Shown: positions 36,901 to 45,703 of the stretch, piece after piece
Layout: every line of letters starts with the position of its first letter
Position numbering within the stretch: the first letter of the stretch is position 1
DNA from: an uncultured Pseudomonadota bacterium
Lineage (GTDB): Bacteria > Myxococcota_A > UBA796 > SXON01
NCBI GenBank assembly: GCA_903875225.1
Contig: CAIQVJ010000135.1
Location: forward strand, 1-64,000
Direction of reading: 5' to 3'
Length of the DNA stretch: 64,000 nucleotides
Program-made: the position numbers and the translations under genes
Notes under the pieces: generated by a model
Told to the model about the DNA's origin: nothing
What the model saw: the letters and a program-made list of their open reading frames with translations, nothing else
Database searches by the model: none

Positions 36901-39520
36901 GAGCCTCACCACCCAGTACGTGGACCTCGGCGTGCAGTTCCTGGCGGGAGCGCTCGGGGGCGCCGACGCGGATGGCACCGCCGCCCACGACACCATGGCG
37001 GCGGTGGACAGTGGTGGCACCCTGACGATCTACTTCAAGGAGGCGCAGCCGGCGGCGGGGTTCTCGCTGCTCGACGCCGATGGCGAGTTCACGATCGAGG
37101 GCTGGCTCGACGGCGACCTCGACTACTCCTCCCCCATCACCACCTCGGGCCCGGACGTTTTCCTTGGGTTCGACTACGACTACCTCGTGGACGAGATCCG
37201 GATCGTGCCGGCTGATCCCGGCGACACCTACGCGATCGACGATCTGGTCTACAGCGGGCTCGGGCTCGACGATGCAGACGGCGATGGGCTGACCGAGTCG
37301 CAGGGCGACTGCGACGACTCGGATCCCACGGTCCACTCCGGGGCCGAGGAGACGCCCTACGACGGCGTGGACTCGGACTGCTCGTCCGTCGACTCCGACC
37401 CGACCAACGATGACGACTACGATGCAGACGGCGACGGGGTGGCATCGGTGTACTACGGCGGCACCGACTGTGACGACGCCGATGCCGCCATCAGCCCCGA
37501 CGCCGAGGACCCGTTCTACGACGGCGTGGACAGCAACTGCGACGGCGCGAACGACTTCGACGCCGATGGGGACGGCGTCGTCTCCCTGGCCTGGGGCGGC
37601 ACCGACTGTGACGACACCGACGCGAGCACCAACCCGGACGCCGAGGAGGTCTACTACGACGGCGTCGACTCCAACTGCGACCAGCTGGACGACTACGACG
37701 CAGACGGCGACGGATACAGCTCGGCGTTGGGAGGGGGGACCGACTGCGACGACGGCGACGCGACGGTGAGCCCCGACGCCGAGGAGATCCCCTACGACGG
37801 GGTCGACGAGAATTGCTCGGGTGGCACGGTCACCGACGACTTCGACGCAGACGGCGACGGCTACACCTCCGCCGCCTTCGGTGGGACCGACTGTCGGGAC
37901 GACCTCGCCAGCGCGTACCCGCACGCGCCGGGTGAGGAGTGCTACGACGGGGTCGACACCGACTGCGACGGCGCCAGCGACTACGACTGCGATCGGGACG
38001 GATACAACGACGACGCCCACGGTGGCACGGACTGCGACGACTCAGACCCGACGGTCAACCCCGGAGCGGTCGACGCCCGGGGCGACGGCGTGGACACCAA
38101 CTGCGACGGCGGACCCGAGTTCGACTACGACAACGACGGCTACGACGGGACGGCGGACGGCGGGACCGACTGCGATGACGCCGACCCCACCATCAACCCC
38201 GGGGTGCTGGACGTGTGCTACGACGGCGTGGACGCCGACTGCAGCGGGAACGACGACGACGACTGCGACAGCGACGGGGATCCCTCCCAACTGTACGGCG
38301 GCGGGGACTGCGACGACACCAACCCCGAGATCTCTTCGCTGATGGAGGATTTTCCCTACGACGGCATCGACCACGACTGTGATGGGGCGAGCGAGTACGA
38401 CTTCGACGGCGACGGCTTCGACTCGATCTGGTATGGCGGCACGGACTGCGACGATGATGACCCCGCCGTGTGGCCCGGCGCGCCCGATGCCTGCTACGAC
38501 GGCATCGACTCGGACTGCGACGACTCCTTCGGCGACGACGACTGCGACCACGACGGCTACGACGTGGGCGTGGACTGCGACGACGGCGACGCCTCCCTGC
38601 ACCCCGCAGCCGTGGATCTTCCCGACGACGGGATCGACCAGGACTGTGACGGCGCCGACACCGCGATCTGCACCGACTGCGACGGAGACGGCCATGACGC
38701 CGAGGCCTACGGCGGGGACGACTGCAACGACGCCGACCCCGACATCCACGGTGGCGCCACGGAGATCTACTACGACGGCGTGGATGAAGCCTGCGACGGC
38801 GGTGACGACTACGATGCCGATGGCGACGGCGCTGCGGCGTACGCCTGGGGCGGTGGCGACTGCAACGAGGGCGACCCCGACGCATCCCCGTTGATGACGT
38901 CGGACCCCTGTGGCGGCGGGGATGAGGACTGCGACGGGGTGACGGACGAGGACTGCACCTATGGCTCGGGGCACACGGGCGGGGACACCGGCAGCGACAC
39001 CGGGGGCGACACCGCTGGGGACACAGCCGCAGACACGGCCGCAGACACGGGTCGGGACAGCGGCGGGGATGCTGACACCGACACCGATGCGGATGCAGAC
39101 ACCGATGCAGACGCTGATGCCGACACCGACACCGACGCCGATGCGGACACCGACACCGACGCCGATTCGGACACCGACGCCGATTCGGACACCGACGCCG
39201 ATGCGGACAGCGATTCGGACAGCGACGCCGATTCGGACAGCGACGCCGATGCGGACAGCGATTCGGACAGCGACGCCGACAGCGATTCGGACAGCGACGC
39301 CGACGGCGATTCGGACAGCGACGCCGACGGCGATTCGGACAGCGATGCTGACACGCCGTCGGACAGCGGGGACTGGACGCCGGACGGCGAGCGCACGATG
39401 CCCGACGTCACGATCACCCCCACCGGCGTCTGCGGGTGTGCATCCGCCCCGGGGTCAGGGCTGGGCGCAATGGGGGCCCTGGTGTGCGCCGCGGTGGTCC
39501 GGCGGAGGAAGCGGTCGTAG
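33989..39520 (+). CDS. giant surface protein: FG-GAP propeller, 14 MopE-like repeats, DT/DS stalk, MYXO-CTERM
   Basis: This is an 1843-residue secreted protein. In order: signal peptide (about 1-33); an N-terminal beta domain (about 35-245); FG-GAP/integrin-like propeller repeats with [13 protein letters not shown] and [13 protein letters not shown] (about 250-675); one MopE-like repeat; a jelly-roll-like domain (about 731-893); a second MopE-like repeat; another jelly-roll-like domain (about 943-1091); twelve more MopE-like repeats (about 1094-1656). A stalk of Asp alternating with Thr, Ala or Ser follows (about 1659-1798), then a MYXO-CTERM tail ([10 protein letters not shown], hydrophobic helix, RRRKR). 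By family knowledge it would be exported, C-terminally processed and displayed at the surface. The Asp loops suggest calcium binding. Ligand unknown. Confidence 0.9.
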   Translation: MPVALPSKPPRSRCASWLLLLPLAHPALAGTAGPSAAGLVYTDSSDGDGPSSPWLDATDGTALPLADDDSAVIDLPFAFHVDGTAYTTATVSSNGVLYFDGVGPDGTTTDPIGACPDTTTYTGISAFADDLSAGTVYTTTYGRYPDRTFVVSWDDVRPVGSPESGRVQIWLLERRDEAVIVLDDTDFGDPAHDGGASAYIGVSVSSGGTAAGLAYACAGGASSGTTVWFGDEQGRPARAEIRSDELEDPWTGDADFAYAGTSLATGDVNGDSVDDALVGAKDRGKGQAYMLIRPYTPNTLDNAPAIFDGSATYDGFGSAVLLDDLDGDGLGDVTIAAPDNDDAGANKGKVYAWLGGGWNGEFAASTASFTATGDASDRPVAGTSLAGAGDVDGDGYTDLLVGAPDSDLGATNAGAVALYLGPLASGTGVADAWFTSSSSGDRFGTQVTTGDLDGNGSSEVIIAATQSDLGAADAGAIYVFAGGSWSGTADAASNADCVWTDTTAADRFGTAVLAADIDGSGALDLIGGAPLGNGTGPDAGYVWVLYDPSLGSCGTTTALADGTINGVRSANNFGAELAAGDIDGDGVDDLIASAPNATTDSSGGGSAYVFTTAPTGSISARSAQHTMLGEATAGALGTDLAVARDGDAWPTLLTTAPYAGVHGTAQGALYAWGYTPDFLDEDGDGFVDARVGGNDCDDLNPDAFPGGLDLPDDSVDGDCDGWTDGVVVVRSTVDAFDWDLNDLGCAACDGAPHTFDFEPYGIGAGISGYTVDGTTLSFTPRVYAEDEVQGTWPDGTRAAQFVPDSLGTLTLQFSSPVDAISFLLLDAKDDFLLTATGTTGSLSYTFSESADDRAGGVYHGYSFAFPVDTITLRPLGGDGIGLDTIGVLYSAETDHDGDGYTEADSPADCDDTRAWVNPGAREELGDGIDNNCDGIIDAGDVVTYDDEAAWLLGSDVVTEATVDFEVLTGGESLTTQYVDLGVQFLAGALGGADADGTAAHDTMAAVDSGGTLTIYFKEAQPAAGFSLLDADGEFTIEGWLDGDLDYSSPITTSGPDVFLGFDYDYLVDEIRIVPADPGDTYAIDDLVYSGLGLDDADGDGLTESQGDCDDSDPTVHSGAEETPYDGVDSDCSSVDSDPTNDDDYDADGDGVASVYYGGTDCDDADAAISPDAEDPFYDGVDSNCDGANDFDADGDGVVSLAWGGTDCDDTDASTNPDAEEVYYDGVDSNCDQLDDYDADGDGYSSALGGGTDCDDGDATVSPDAEEIPYDGVDENCSGGTVTDDFDADGDGYTSAAFGGTDCRDDLASAYPHAPGEECYDGVDTDCDGASDYDCDRDGYNDDAHGGTDCDDSDPTVNPGAVDARGDGVDTNCDGGPEFDYDNDGYDGTADGGTDCDDADPTINPGVLDVCYDGVDADCSGNDDDDCDSDGDPSQLYGGGDCDDTNPEISSLMEDFPYDGIDHDCDGASEYDFDGDGFDSIWYGGTDCDDDDPAVWPGAPDACYDGIDSDCDDSFGDDDCDHDGYDVGVDCDDGDASLHPAAVDLPDDGIDQDCDGADTAICTDCDGDGHDAEAYGGDDCNDADPDIHGGATEIYYDGVDEACDGGDDYDADGDGAAAYAWGGGDCNEGDPDASPLMTSDPCGGGDEDCDGVTDEDCTYGSGHTGGDTGSDTGGDTAGDTAADTAADTGRDSGGDADTDTDADADTDADADADTDTDADADTDTDADSDTDADSDTDADADSDSDSDADSDSDADADSDSDSDADSDSDSDADGDSDSDADGDSDSDADTPSDSGDWTPDGERTMPDVTITPTGVCGCASAPGSGLGAMGALVCAAVVRRRKRS
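36028..38955 (+). repeat. 14 MopE-like Asp/Cys repeats (coding)
   Basis: Within the giant gene the consensus is D-x-D-G-D-G-x6-13-G-G-T-D-C-D-D-x-D-x6-P-(D/G)-A-x4-Y-D-G-V-D-x-(N/D)-C-D-G. Two units flank the first jelly-roll-like domain and twelve run together after the second. Their DNA is diverged, so this is not a recent expansion. Paired cysteines recur once or more per unit. Confidence 0.85.
39056..39366 (+). repeat. low-complexity DT/DA/DS stalk-coding repeat
   Basis: Short units encode Asp alternating with Thr, Ala and Ser. In the last 200 bp an 18-bp unit of type gattcggacagcgacgcc (DSDSDA) predominates, with near-perfect repetition. It precedes the MYXO-CTERM tail and is probably variable in length. 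Confidence 0.85.
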
Positions 39521-39550
39521 GCAGAGCTGCGACGAGGGCGCCGGAATCCC

Positions 39551-40753
39551 CTACAGTCGCTTGAACTCCACGCGTCGGTTGATCGCGCGGTTCGCAGCGC
39601 TGTCGTTGGGGACCTTCGGCTCGGTCTCGCCGTACCCCTTCGCAATCAACCGGTCGGCAGGAACGCCCTTGCCCACGAGGTACGCAACCACCGATTGGGC
39701 CCGGGACAACGACAAGGCGAGGTTCTTCGCGTCGTCGCCGACATCGTCGGTGTGGCCCTGCACCTCGAGCCGGAGGTCCCCGAACTTCACGAGCACCGCA
39801 GCCGCGTCGTCGAGCACCTTCGACGAGCTTGGCAGCAGCACGGCCTTCCCCGTCTCGAACTTCACGCCCGCGATGACGCCCGAGAACCGCGCCACCTCCG
39901 CGGGGACCTCATCCGGACACCCGTCCGCGTCCCGGTATCCGTTCGGCGTCTCCGCCTGGTCCGGGCAGGCGTCCGCCGCGTCCGCGATCCGGTCCTTGTC
40001 GTTGTCGGGATCCGGACACCCGTCGGCGTCCTCGAAGTTGTCCTTGTCCTCCGAATTGCCTGGGCACCCGTCCACGGAGTCCGCCACGCCGTCCTTGTCG
40101 TTGTCCGCATCCGGACAGCCGTCGGCGTCCTCGAAACCATCCTTGTCTTCGGCCGCATCCACGCAGGCGTCCGCAGGATCCGCGATGCCGTCCCCGTCGT
40201 TGTCCCGGTCCGGGCAGCCGTCCTGGTCCTGGAACCCGTCCTTGTCCTCCGCCTCGGACGGACACCCGTCGAGCTTGTCGGAGACCCCGTCGCCGTCAGC
40301 GTCGTGCACCCTGGACGTGTGCAGCTGCAACCCGACGGTGAACAGCGGCGCGACCGAGGGGGTGCTCTCCCCGAGCACGCGGATCCGCAGATCGGTGCGG
40401 AAGTCGAGCCAGGGCACCAGCTCGGCGTCCACGCCACCCCCGCCCCCCGCCAGCCAGGCGGGCGAGGTCCCCCCGACGAGGGCGCCGCCGCCCACCGCAA
40501 GGAACGGGGTCACGCGGGTGGAGTTGGGCGCAAACACCAGGAACTCGAGCTGGGGATCGTAGCCGTCCGGCGTGCGGCCTCCGAGCAGCTCCACACCGAG
40601 GTGGTCCGACCATCGATAGCGAAGGCGTCCGCCGATCAGGTACCCGGGCGGAGCGTCGGCAGCCGCAGGGACCGCCCATCCGCCAGCGTAGGCCCCGATC
40701 CCGAGCTCGGCCGCCCGCCCATTCTGCGTGTACACCATCAGTGCGATCAGCAT
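39551..40753 (-). CDS. OmpA-family protein with thrombospondin type 3 repeats
   Basis: This 400-residue protein has a barrel-like N-terminal domain (about 15-155) and a row of Asp/Cys-rich thrombospondin-3 repeats (about 160-285: [29 protein letters not shown]). It ends in an OmpA C-terminal domain (about 295-400) with [31 protein letters not shown] and the final NRRVEFKRL. It would bind peptidoglycan and span to the outer membrane, with calcium stiffening the repeats. GAGG lies 5 nt before the ATG. The upstream DUF481 gene ends 7 nt earlier, so they form an operon. Confidence 0.92.
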   Translation of the reverse strand: MLIALMVYTQNGRAAELGIGAYAGGWAVPAAADAPPGYLIGGRLRYRWSDHLGVELLGGRTPDGYDPQLEFLVFAPNSTRVTPFLAVGGGALVGGTSPAWLAGGGGGVDAELVPWLDFRTDLRIRVLGESTPSVAPLFTVGLQLHTSRVHDADGDGVSDKLDGCPSEAEDKDGFQDQDGCPDRDNDGDGIADPADACVDAAEDKDGFEDADGCPDADNDKDGVADSVDGCPGNSEDKDNFEDADGCPDPDNDKDRIADAADACPDQAETPNGYRDADGCPDEVPAEVARFSGVIAGVKFETGKAVLLPSSSKVLDDAAAVLVKFGDLRLEVQGHTDDVGDDAKNLALSLSRAQSVVAYLVGKGVPADRLIAKGYGETEPKVPNDSAANRAINRRVEFKRL

Positions 40754-40760
40754 CGGGGCC

Positions 40761-41630
40761 TCAGAGCAGCGACGCGACGAGCGCGACGGCAAGGGTGTTG
40801 TCGAACGGGGCCCGGCTCTCCGTGATGCCGTCCGGCGCGGCGATGGGCTCGTTGCGGCAGGCGAGCGTGTCGGAGACGCTGATGCTCAACCTGTCGGTCA
40901 TCTTCGCGCTGATGGCGGCGACGTTCCCGACGCGCACGTCGGTGAAGTGCGGCGCGAAGGCCGACCCGTCCGGCTGCGTGACGAGCGGCTCGTACACGGT
41001 GAGCGCATCGCTGAAGCCCACGCTCTCGTTGAAGGCGTGGTCGAAGCCGAGCCCGACCTGCACGCCGAGGAGCCGTGCGCTCGCAGGGGTCACCCCGGCG
41101 ATGTAGGCCTCGTTCGCGAAGTCCACACCGGCCTCGAGCTTGAGGTGCGTGTCCTCTGTGTCGACGACGTGGTTGGCATAGCCCAGCTGGACATGGGAGC
41201 GCAGCGCGAACCCGGCGAACTTGTCGTGAAACCCGCCGGCGAGCAGGTAGATGCTGCTCTTGTCCGAGACGAAGCGGTCGTACCGGGCGTCGAGGCTGTA
41301 TCGCTCGGCGGTGGAGTCGCACTCCTTGTTGGCGAGGCCCAGGCAGCGCTCTGAGCTGGCGAGGAACCCGTCCGCGTTCGCGTCCGTCGCGCCGAAGCCC
41401 ACGGCGGCAGCCCCGACGATGCCGAACTGGTTGCTCGACCACTTGTGGGTGGCGTCCAGCGCCGCGTTGAACGTGACGGACTCGGAATTGCCCGAACTGA
41501 ACGTGCCCCCGGCGGACGCCTTCACATGCGTCTCGGGCGCAGGGGGTTCGGCAGCGGCGGGGGCAGCGGCACCGACGAAGGTGGGATCCTCGGCGAATGC
41601 GAACGTGGCGAACACGAGAACGAGGGTCAT
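40761..41630 (-). CDS. DUF481-family outer-membrane barrel protein
   Basis: This 289-residue protein has a signal peptide (MTLVLVFATFAFA). The mature part fits the DUF481 (YdiY-like) barrel: ASAGGTFSSGNSESVTFNAALDATHKW at the start, YSLDARYDRFVSDKSSIYLLAGGFHDKFAGF in the middle, HLKLEAGVDF, and alternating strands to the end. The function of the family is unclear; an outer-membrane location is expected. GGAG lies 8 nt upstream. It is the first gene of a pair with the OmpA-like gene. Confidence 0.82.
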   Translation of the reverse strand: MTLVLVFATFAFAEDPTFVGAAAPAAAEPPAPETHVKASAGGTFSSGNSESVTFNAALDATHKWSSNQFGIVGAAAVGFGATDANADGFLASSERCLGLANKECDSTAERYSLDARYDRFVSDKSSIYLLAGGFHDKFAGFALRSHVQLGYANHVVDTEDTHLKLEAGVDFANEAYIAGVTPASARLLGVQVGLGFDHAFNESVGFSDALTVYEPLVTQPDGSAFAPHFTDVRVGNVAAISAKMTDRLSISVSDTLACRNEPIAAPDGITESRAPFDNTLAVALVASLL

Positions 41631-41994
41631 GGGCGGGTCTCCGTGGGAAAACGAGCGTTGGGGTGTGTGGAACATGGAGTGCGACGCTGGCGGGCGTGGT
41701 GATCGTCAGCACGGCAGAGACCATCGTGGGTGAAGCCGCACATGGCCTGTTCGATTTGCCCCTCGACCGCGAAGTCCGGCCTCGAGGACTCATCTCCAGC
41801 GATGGGCGCGAGGCTACGATGGAAGCGCGTGGACATGCGTGAACTCTGGGCGACGGGGGCGGACTTGCAGGCCGGCCGGGGAAGCCGACTGCAGCAAGCG
41901 CCGTGCCGTCATCGACAGCGGGTCCAGGTCCCCGACCACGCCCTCGGGCAACGGACGGCTTGCGATCGCGACGGCGTGCGGGTAGGGCCATGGC
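41631..41994. other. 364-bp intergenic region, no gene recognised
   Basis: This lies between the divergent DUF481 and CotH-like genes. Short frames exist on both strands but none has a credible start and composition, and I see no RNA gene or repeat. It probably holds both promoters; TAGGGC at 41983-41988 lies 6 nt before the CotH-like ATG. Confidence 0.5.
41983..41988 (+). promoter_or_regulatory. TAGGGC, candidate -10 element for the CotH-like gene
   Basis: The TA step lies 12 nt before the ATG at 41995, with no Shine-Dalgarno sequence; the sixth base is C, so the match is weak. Confidence 0.28.
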
Positions 41995-43317
41995 ATGCGC
42001 ATCGTCAGCCTGCTCCCCCTCGTCGTTGCCTGTACCACCACGAACGTCTACAACCAGCAGTTCATCACCGAGCCGCCGGTCGAGACCGGGGACTCCGGAG
42101 AAGGCATACCGGTCGTGCCCGAGGGCCAGATCTTCGAGGATGTCGACGGCGCGCCGAAGCTCAATGCCTATACGGACGAGATGACCGTGGACCCGTTCAC
42201 GAACGACGGGAACCTCTACTGGTTCTCGGTGAGCGACGAACAGCTGGCCGCGATGAACACGGCGTTCACCAACGCAGGCTCCTCGGGCTACTACTACTAT
42301 GAGGTGGGAAACAACGACGCCTACGCCGACCACCTGGTGGTCTCCGATGCGGTTTCTGGCCAGACCGCAGACTACGGCAAGGTCCAGGTGGCGGTGGTCG
42401 GGGAGTCGACGGGCATGGTGTGGTCGGACTCGAGCATCCCGAACCTGTCGGTGGACATGGACGAGTTCCAGGACGGGCTGCGCGTGGGCGACTCGGAGCA
42501 CCTGCGGTTCAACAATGGAATGATCAGCTCGATCTTCCGCGAGGCGCTCGCGCTCGACGTGTTCAGCCAGCTGGACTACCCCGCGCCTCGAACGGCGTTT
42601 GCCTGGGTTGGTGGGAGCGTGTGGGGGAGCGACGTGACCGTTCCCTACACGCTGGTCGAGTCCTACCACAAGGAGGGTTGGTGTGAGCAGCATGCCGACA
42701 AGTTCGGGGGGGGCTGCGCCAACATCTGGGAGGGCTCGGGCGACATCTCCACGATTGGAACGCAGTGCCAGGAAAAGGAGTGTGACAACACCAACTACGA
42801 CCTGCTCGTGGCGACCCTCGCCGCCAACCCGAAGGACGGCTACACCGCCACCCAGGACAGCATCGACTGGGGGATGGTGCAGCAGCACATGTGTCTCGAC
42901 TGGGTCCTGTGGATCGGGGACGACCCGTTCCACAACAGCAACAACGTGGTGCTGGTGGAGGGCCTGGACGGACGGTTCCGCCTGCTCCCCTACAGCACCG
43001 ACATCAGCGCCGGGCAGACGTGGTACCAGAACACCGCGCTGTACGGAAACAGCAAGCTCGCCAACGTGTGCGTGCACGACGCCGACTGCTGGGCCCAGAC
43101 CATCGCCACCTGCGAGTCCACCATCGATGCCTTCCAGGCCCTCGACCCGGTCGGGATGGTGAACGACGTGTACGCGCGCCTCTCGGCCCAGGGCATGCTG
43201 CGCGACGGGGACGAGGACACCTACCTGGAGCTCCAGGAGTGGTACACGACCCGGGCGGCCGAGGGCAACCTGGAGACCGAGCTCGAGCTGTACAGGGCGG
43301 ACCAGAGCCCGACCTGA
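41995..43317 (+). CDS. CotH-like lipoprotein
   Basis: This 440-residue protein has a lipoprotein signal (SLLPLVVAC) and an Asp/Glu-rich linker. The rest resembles the CotH atypical-kinase fold: HLRFNNGMISSIFREALALDVFSQLDYPAPRTAFAWV, then WVLWIGDDPFHNSNNVVLVEGLDGRFRLLPYSTDIS, in the place of the CotH 'D-x-x-x-HN' catalytic or metal block. CotH proteins phosphorylate surface proteins in spore formers and are widespread elsewhere. Six or more cysteines suggest disulfides. It may act on neighbouring surface proteins, but that is inference. The domain match is by eye. Confidence 0.72.
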   Translation: MRIVSLLPLVVACTTTNVYNQQFITEPPVETGDSGEGIPVVPEGQIFEDVDGAPKLNAYTDEMTVDPFTNDGNLYWFSVSDEQLAAMNTAFTNAGSSGYYYYEVGNNDAYADHLVVSDAVSGQTADYGKVQVAVVGESTGMVWSDSSIPNLSVDMDEFQDGLRVGDSEHLRFNNGMISSIFREALALDVFSQLDYPAPRTAFAWVGGSVWGSDVTVPYTLVESYHKEGWCEQHADKFGGGCANIWEGSGDISTIGTQCQEKECDNTNYDLLVATLAANPKDGYTATQDSIDWGMVQQHMCLDWVLWIGDDPFHNSNNVVLVEGLDGRFRLLPYSTDISAGQTWYQNTALYGNSKLANVCVHDADCWAQTIATCESTIDAFQALDPVGMVNDVYARLSAQGMLRDGDEDTYLELQEWYTTRAAEGNLETELELYRADQSPT

Positions 43318-43342
43318 GCGGCTACGTCGGCGTCGACGCCGC

Positions 43343-44191
43343 CTACCGCCCGTGCCGGGCTGCCCACCCCGGATCGACCAGCTCGATCGACATGCACGAC
43401 GGCTCGTGGTCTGGATCACACCGGTACTTCGTGAGATCCGTGACCCCAGCCTCGGCCAGCACCTCCTCGTCCAGCCATGCCCGGAAGGAGCAGGTACGCG
43501 GATCCCGCGTGAGCAACTCGACGGTTGCGTCGGCCAGGATGTCGGGCGTGCGCCACTCGGCGTCCTCGCCCATCCCGAGGTTCACGGTGGCAGCGGTACG
43601 GATGCCTGTCACCGGCCAGAGCGCGTGCGCGGCGATGCCATGCTCCTTCTCCTCGGCGTCGATGCCCATCGCGAGGATCGTCATACCGAGCTTGGAGATG
43701 AGGTACGGAGCCTTCCCCGGTGCGGCGGTGGTGTTCACCGGAGGCGACATCATGATCACGTGACCGCCTCCCGCTCGGCGCATCTCCGGGATCGCGGCCC
43801 GTGAGAGCGCGAAGCTCGCACGTACGTTCACGCCGAACACGAGGTCGAACTTCTTCTGGGGCCAGTCCGCCACGGGCGCCCAGAAGATGGCGCCGGCGTT
43901 GTTGATGATGGCGTCGACCCGTCCGAACCGCGCGACAGCCTTCTCCACCAGCATCGTGGACTGTTCGGCGTCCCGCGCGTCGTACTGGACGACCAGCGCC
44001 TCACCACCAGCGGCTTCTACGGCGGCCGCGGTGTCGTGGAGCGTGCCCGGCAGTCGCGGGTCGGCGGTGAGCGTCTTGGCGGCCAGCACGAGGTTTGCGC
44101 CCTCGCGAGCGCACGCAACCGCACAGGCCTCCCCTACGCCACGGCTCGCGCCCGTGATGATGATGACCTTCCCTTGCAGACGACCAGCCAT
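43343..44191 (-). CDS. short-chain dehydrogenase/reductase, HSDL2-like
   Basis: This 282-residue SDR has the Rossmann motif TGASRGVGEA near the start, NNAGAIFW, an active-site Ser in VIMMSPPVN and the YLISK catalytic Tyr-x3-Lys. A block with HGIAAHALWPVTGIRTAATVNL is typical of hydroxysteroid-dehydrogenase-like protein 2 relatives, some of which work on fatty-acyl substrates. The substrate is unknown. I chose the ATG at 44191 because GGAGG lies 5 nt upstream; the ATG at 44203 has no such site. Confidence 0.9.
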   Translation of the reverse strand: MAGRLQGKVIIITGASRGVGEACAVACAREGANLVLAAKTLTADPRLPGTLHDTAAAVEAAGGEALVVQYDARDAEQSTMLVEKAVARFGRVDAIINNAGAIFWAPVADWPQKKFDLVFGVNVRASFALSRAAIPEMRRAGGGHVIMMSPPVNTTAAPGKAPYLISKLGMTILAMGIDAEEKEHGIAAHALWPVTGIRTAATVNLGMGEDAEWRTPDILADATVELLTRDPRTCSFRAWLDEEVLAEAGVTDLTKYRCDPDHEPSCMSIELVDPGWAARHGR

Positions 44192-44224
44192 GAGAGCCTC
44201 CATTGTCCAGGATTCGATGAAACG

Positions 44225-44890
44225 TCAGTTGTCCCAGTTCTGGCCGCGACCGCCCTCGTGCACGGCAAACCGGCGCTCGACCTTCGCGCGCTGGCGTTGG
44301 ACCTTCATCCGACGGAACCCGCCCTGGTCCACGAACTGGTAGATGGTCACGCTGATCCAGGCAGCGACGTCCATCCAGGTGAAGTTGCTGGGGGCGTAGA
44401 CGAGCCAGAGCAGGGCATAGAGTCCAGAACCCCAGGCAAACGCCACGGCCGGCACAGGCAGCACGAACCAGAGCCGGATCTGGCTCGAACCCATGTAGAA
44501 GCCGAACAGCGTGACGAGCGCCAGCATGAACGGCTCGTACCCGACGTAGGGAGCGAACGGGAGCAGGCCGCTGGCCGTGAGGACGAGGGTGCTCGCCACG
44601 GTGCCGACCCACACGGCGAGCATCGCAAAAGCGAGCTTGCGACGGCCGAGCGCGCGGTCGACAGTGGCCACGAAGAAGAAGATGGCGAGCCACCCGAAGA
44701 ACGCCGTCCGGGGATCCGGGCCGGTGAGCAGAAAGGCGGTCACGAGCTGCCAGGGCTGGAACCCGGACCCGAAGCTCTGCCACCCCAGGTAGTGCTCCAG
44801 GAGACCGCCCGTCGCAAGCTGGGCCATGTAGATCAGGAAGCTGCCGATGAGCAGGTTGCGCGAGAGCGGGGTGAGGTTCTGCTGAAGCAT
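44225..44890 (-). CDS. rhomboid-like membrane protein without catalytic residues
   Basis: This 221-residue protein has about six membrane helices and starts like a rhomboid: LLIGSFLIYMAQL, then the loop FQPWQLVTAFLLTG. The GxSG nucleophile and the catalytic His of active rhomboids are absent; the corresponding helix reads VGYEPFMLALVTLFGFYMG. It therefore looks like a pseudoprotease (derlin or iRhom type), perhaps binding membrane proteins. It is divergent from the gene at 44951. Confidence 0.75.
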   Translation of the reverse strand: MLQQNLTPLSRNLLIGSFLIYMAQLATGGLLEHYLGWQSFGSGFQPWQLVTAFLLTGPDPRTAFFGWLAIFFFVATVDRALGRRKLAFAMLAVWVGTVASTLVLTASGLLPFAPYVGYEPFMLALVTLFGFYMGSSQIRLWFVLPVPAVAFAWGSGLYALLWLVYAPSNFTWMDVAAWISVTIYQFVDQGGFRRMKVQRQRAKVERRFAVHEGGRGQNWDN

Positions 44891-44950
44891 GGCCGCAGGG
44901 AGTATCAAGGTCCGTTCGCTTCCGGTCCTCGAACCGGCTACCCGCTCGCG

Positions 44951-45703
44951 GTGCCTGTCTCGTTTCTCCCGGCGCTGCTCACCCTCGCGCTCGCCCACCC
45001 CGGCGTGGTCTCCCGCGCCTCCGCGCACCCGTCGCCGGAGATCATCGGGCAGCGGCTGGACGTCCGGCTGACGCACGTGAGCGACACGGACAGCTCCCTT
45101 CGGATGGACGTGTACTACACCGCCGAGGTGCCCGAGCGCCGGGTGCTCACCGAGGTGGCGACAGCCGAGGGCGACCAGCACGACTACGCCGCCCGCCGGC
45201 TCGGGGAGCTGGCGAGCGGCCTGAAGGTGAAGTGGAACGACGCGACGCTCCCGACGACGTCGATCCCGGTGGAGCACGCTGCGCGCAGCGGCGAGAAGGG
45301 GTTCCTCGAGTTCCACATCGACCTTCAGGCCACCCTGCCGGGACGTGAGGGCACGCTGCGGGTGAGCAACGGGAACTTCCCGGACGATCAGTGCTTCTTC
45401 GCCACGCAGGCCTCCATGCCTGGAGACGAGGTGGTCACTTCCACGTCGCTGGCGAAGGTGAAGCAGGGCACCCTCTCGGGGAGCACCCATGCGGCGTGGA
45501 ACTCGAAGGATGAAGCCCGTGAGTTCTTGATGACGATCCGGCCGGCGGGCGTGTGGGAGGAGCGGGACGGCGTCCTGCCGCTCCCGGAGCGGATGGCGGG
45601 CTTGTCGTCGCTGTCGATGCCCCGCTGGGTGATGGCGGTGGCCGGCGGGGTCGTGACCCTGGGGCTCGCCGGGGTCGGGCTCTGGCTACGGAGGCGCCCA
45701 TGA
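44951..45703 (+). CDS. secreted membrane-anchored protein of unknown function
   Basis: This 250-residue protein has a signal peptide (about 1-25), a beta-rich exported domain (HVSDTDSSLRMDVYYTAEVPERRV, EFHIDLQATLPGREGTLRVSNGNFPDD) and a C-terminal transmembrane helix ending LRRRP. It is probably held at the inner membrane facing the periplasm. The start is GTG, favoured by the signal peptide and TACCCG 6 nt upstream. Its stop overlaps the murJ ATG (ATGA), so its product may be needed with MurJ. No family is recognised. Confidence 0.74.
   Translation: MPVSFLPALLTLALAHPGVVSRASAHPSPEIIGQRLDVRLTHVSDTDSSLRMDVYYTAEVPERRVLTEVATAEGDQHDYAARRLGELASGLKVKWNDATLPTTSIPVEHAARSGEKGFLEFHIDLQATLPGREGTLRVSNGNFPDDQCFFATQASMPGDEVVTSTSLAKVKQGTLSGSTHAAWNSKDEAREFLMTIRPAGVWEERDGVLPLPERMAGLSSLSMPRWVMAVAGGVVTLGLAGVGLWLRRRP

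Noticed and set aside
35360-38020. 886-residue minus-strand open frame rich in Val
   Set aside because: It is the complement of the Asp codons (GAC gives GTC) in the giant gene's repeats.
41730-42302. 190-residue plus-strand frame in the intergenic region
   Set aside because: It overlaps the CotH-like gene in another frame and has no ribosome site or recognisable pattern.
40747-43419. 890-residue minus-strand open frame
   Set aside because: Antisense to the CotH-like gene and, at its end, overlapping the DUF481 gene in another frame; no domain.
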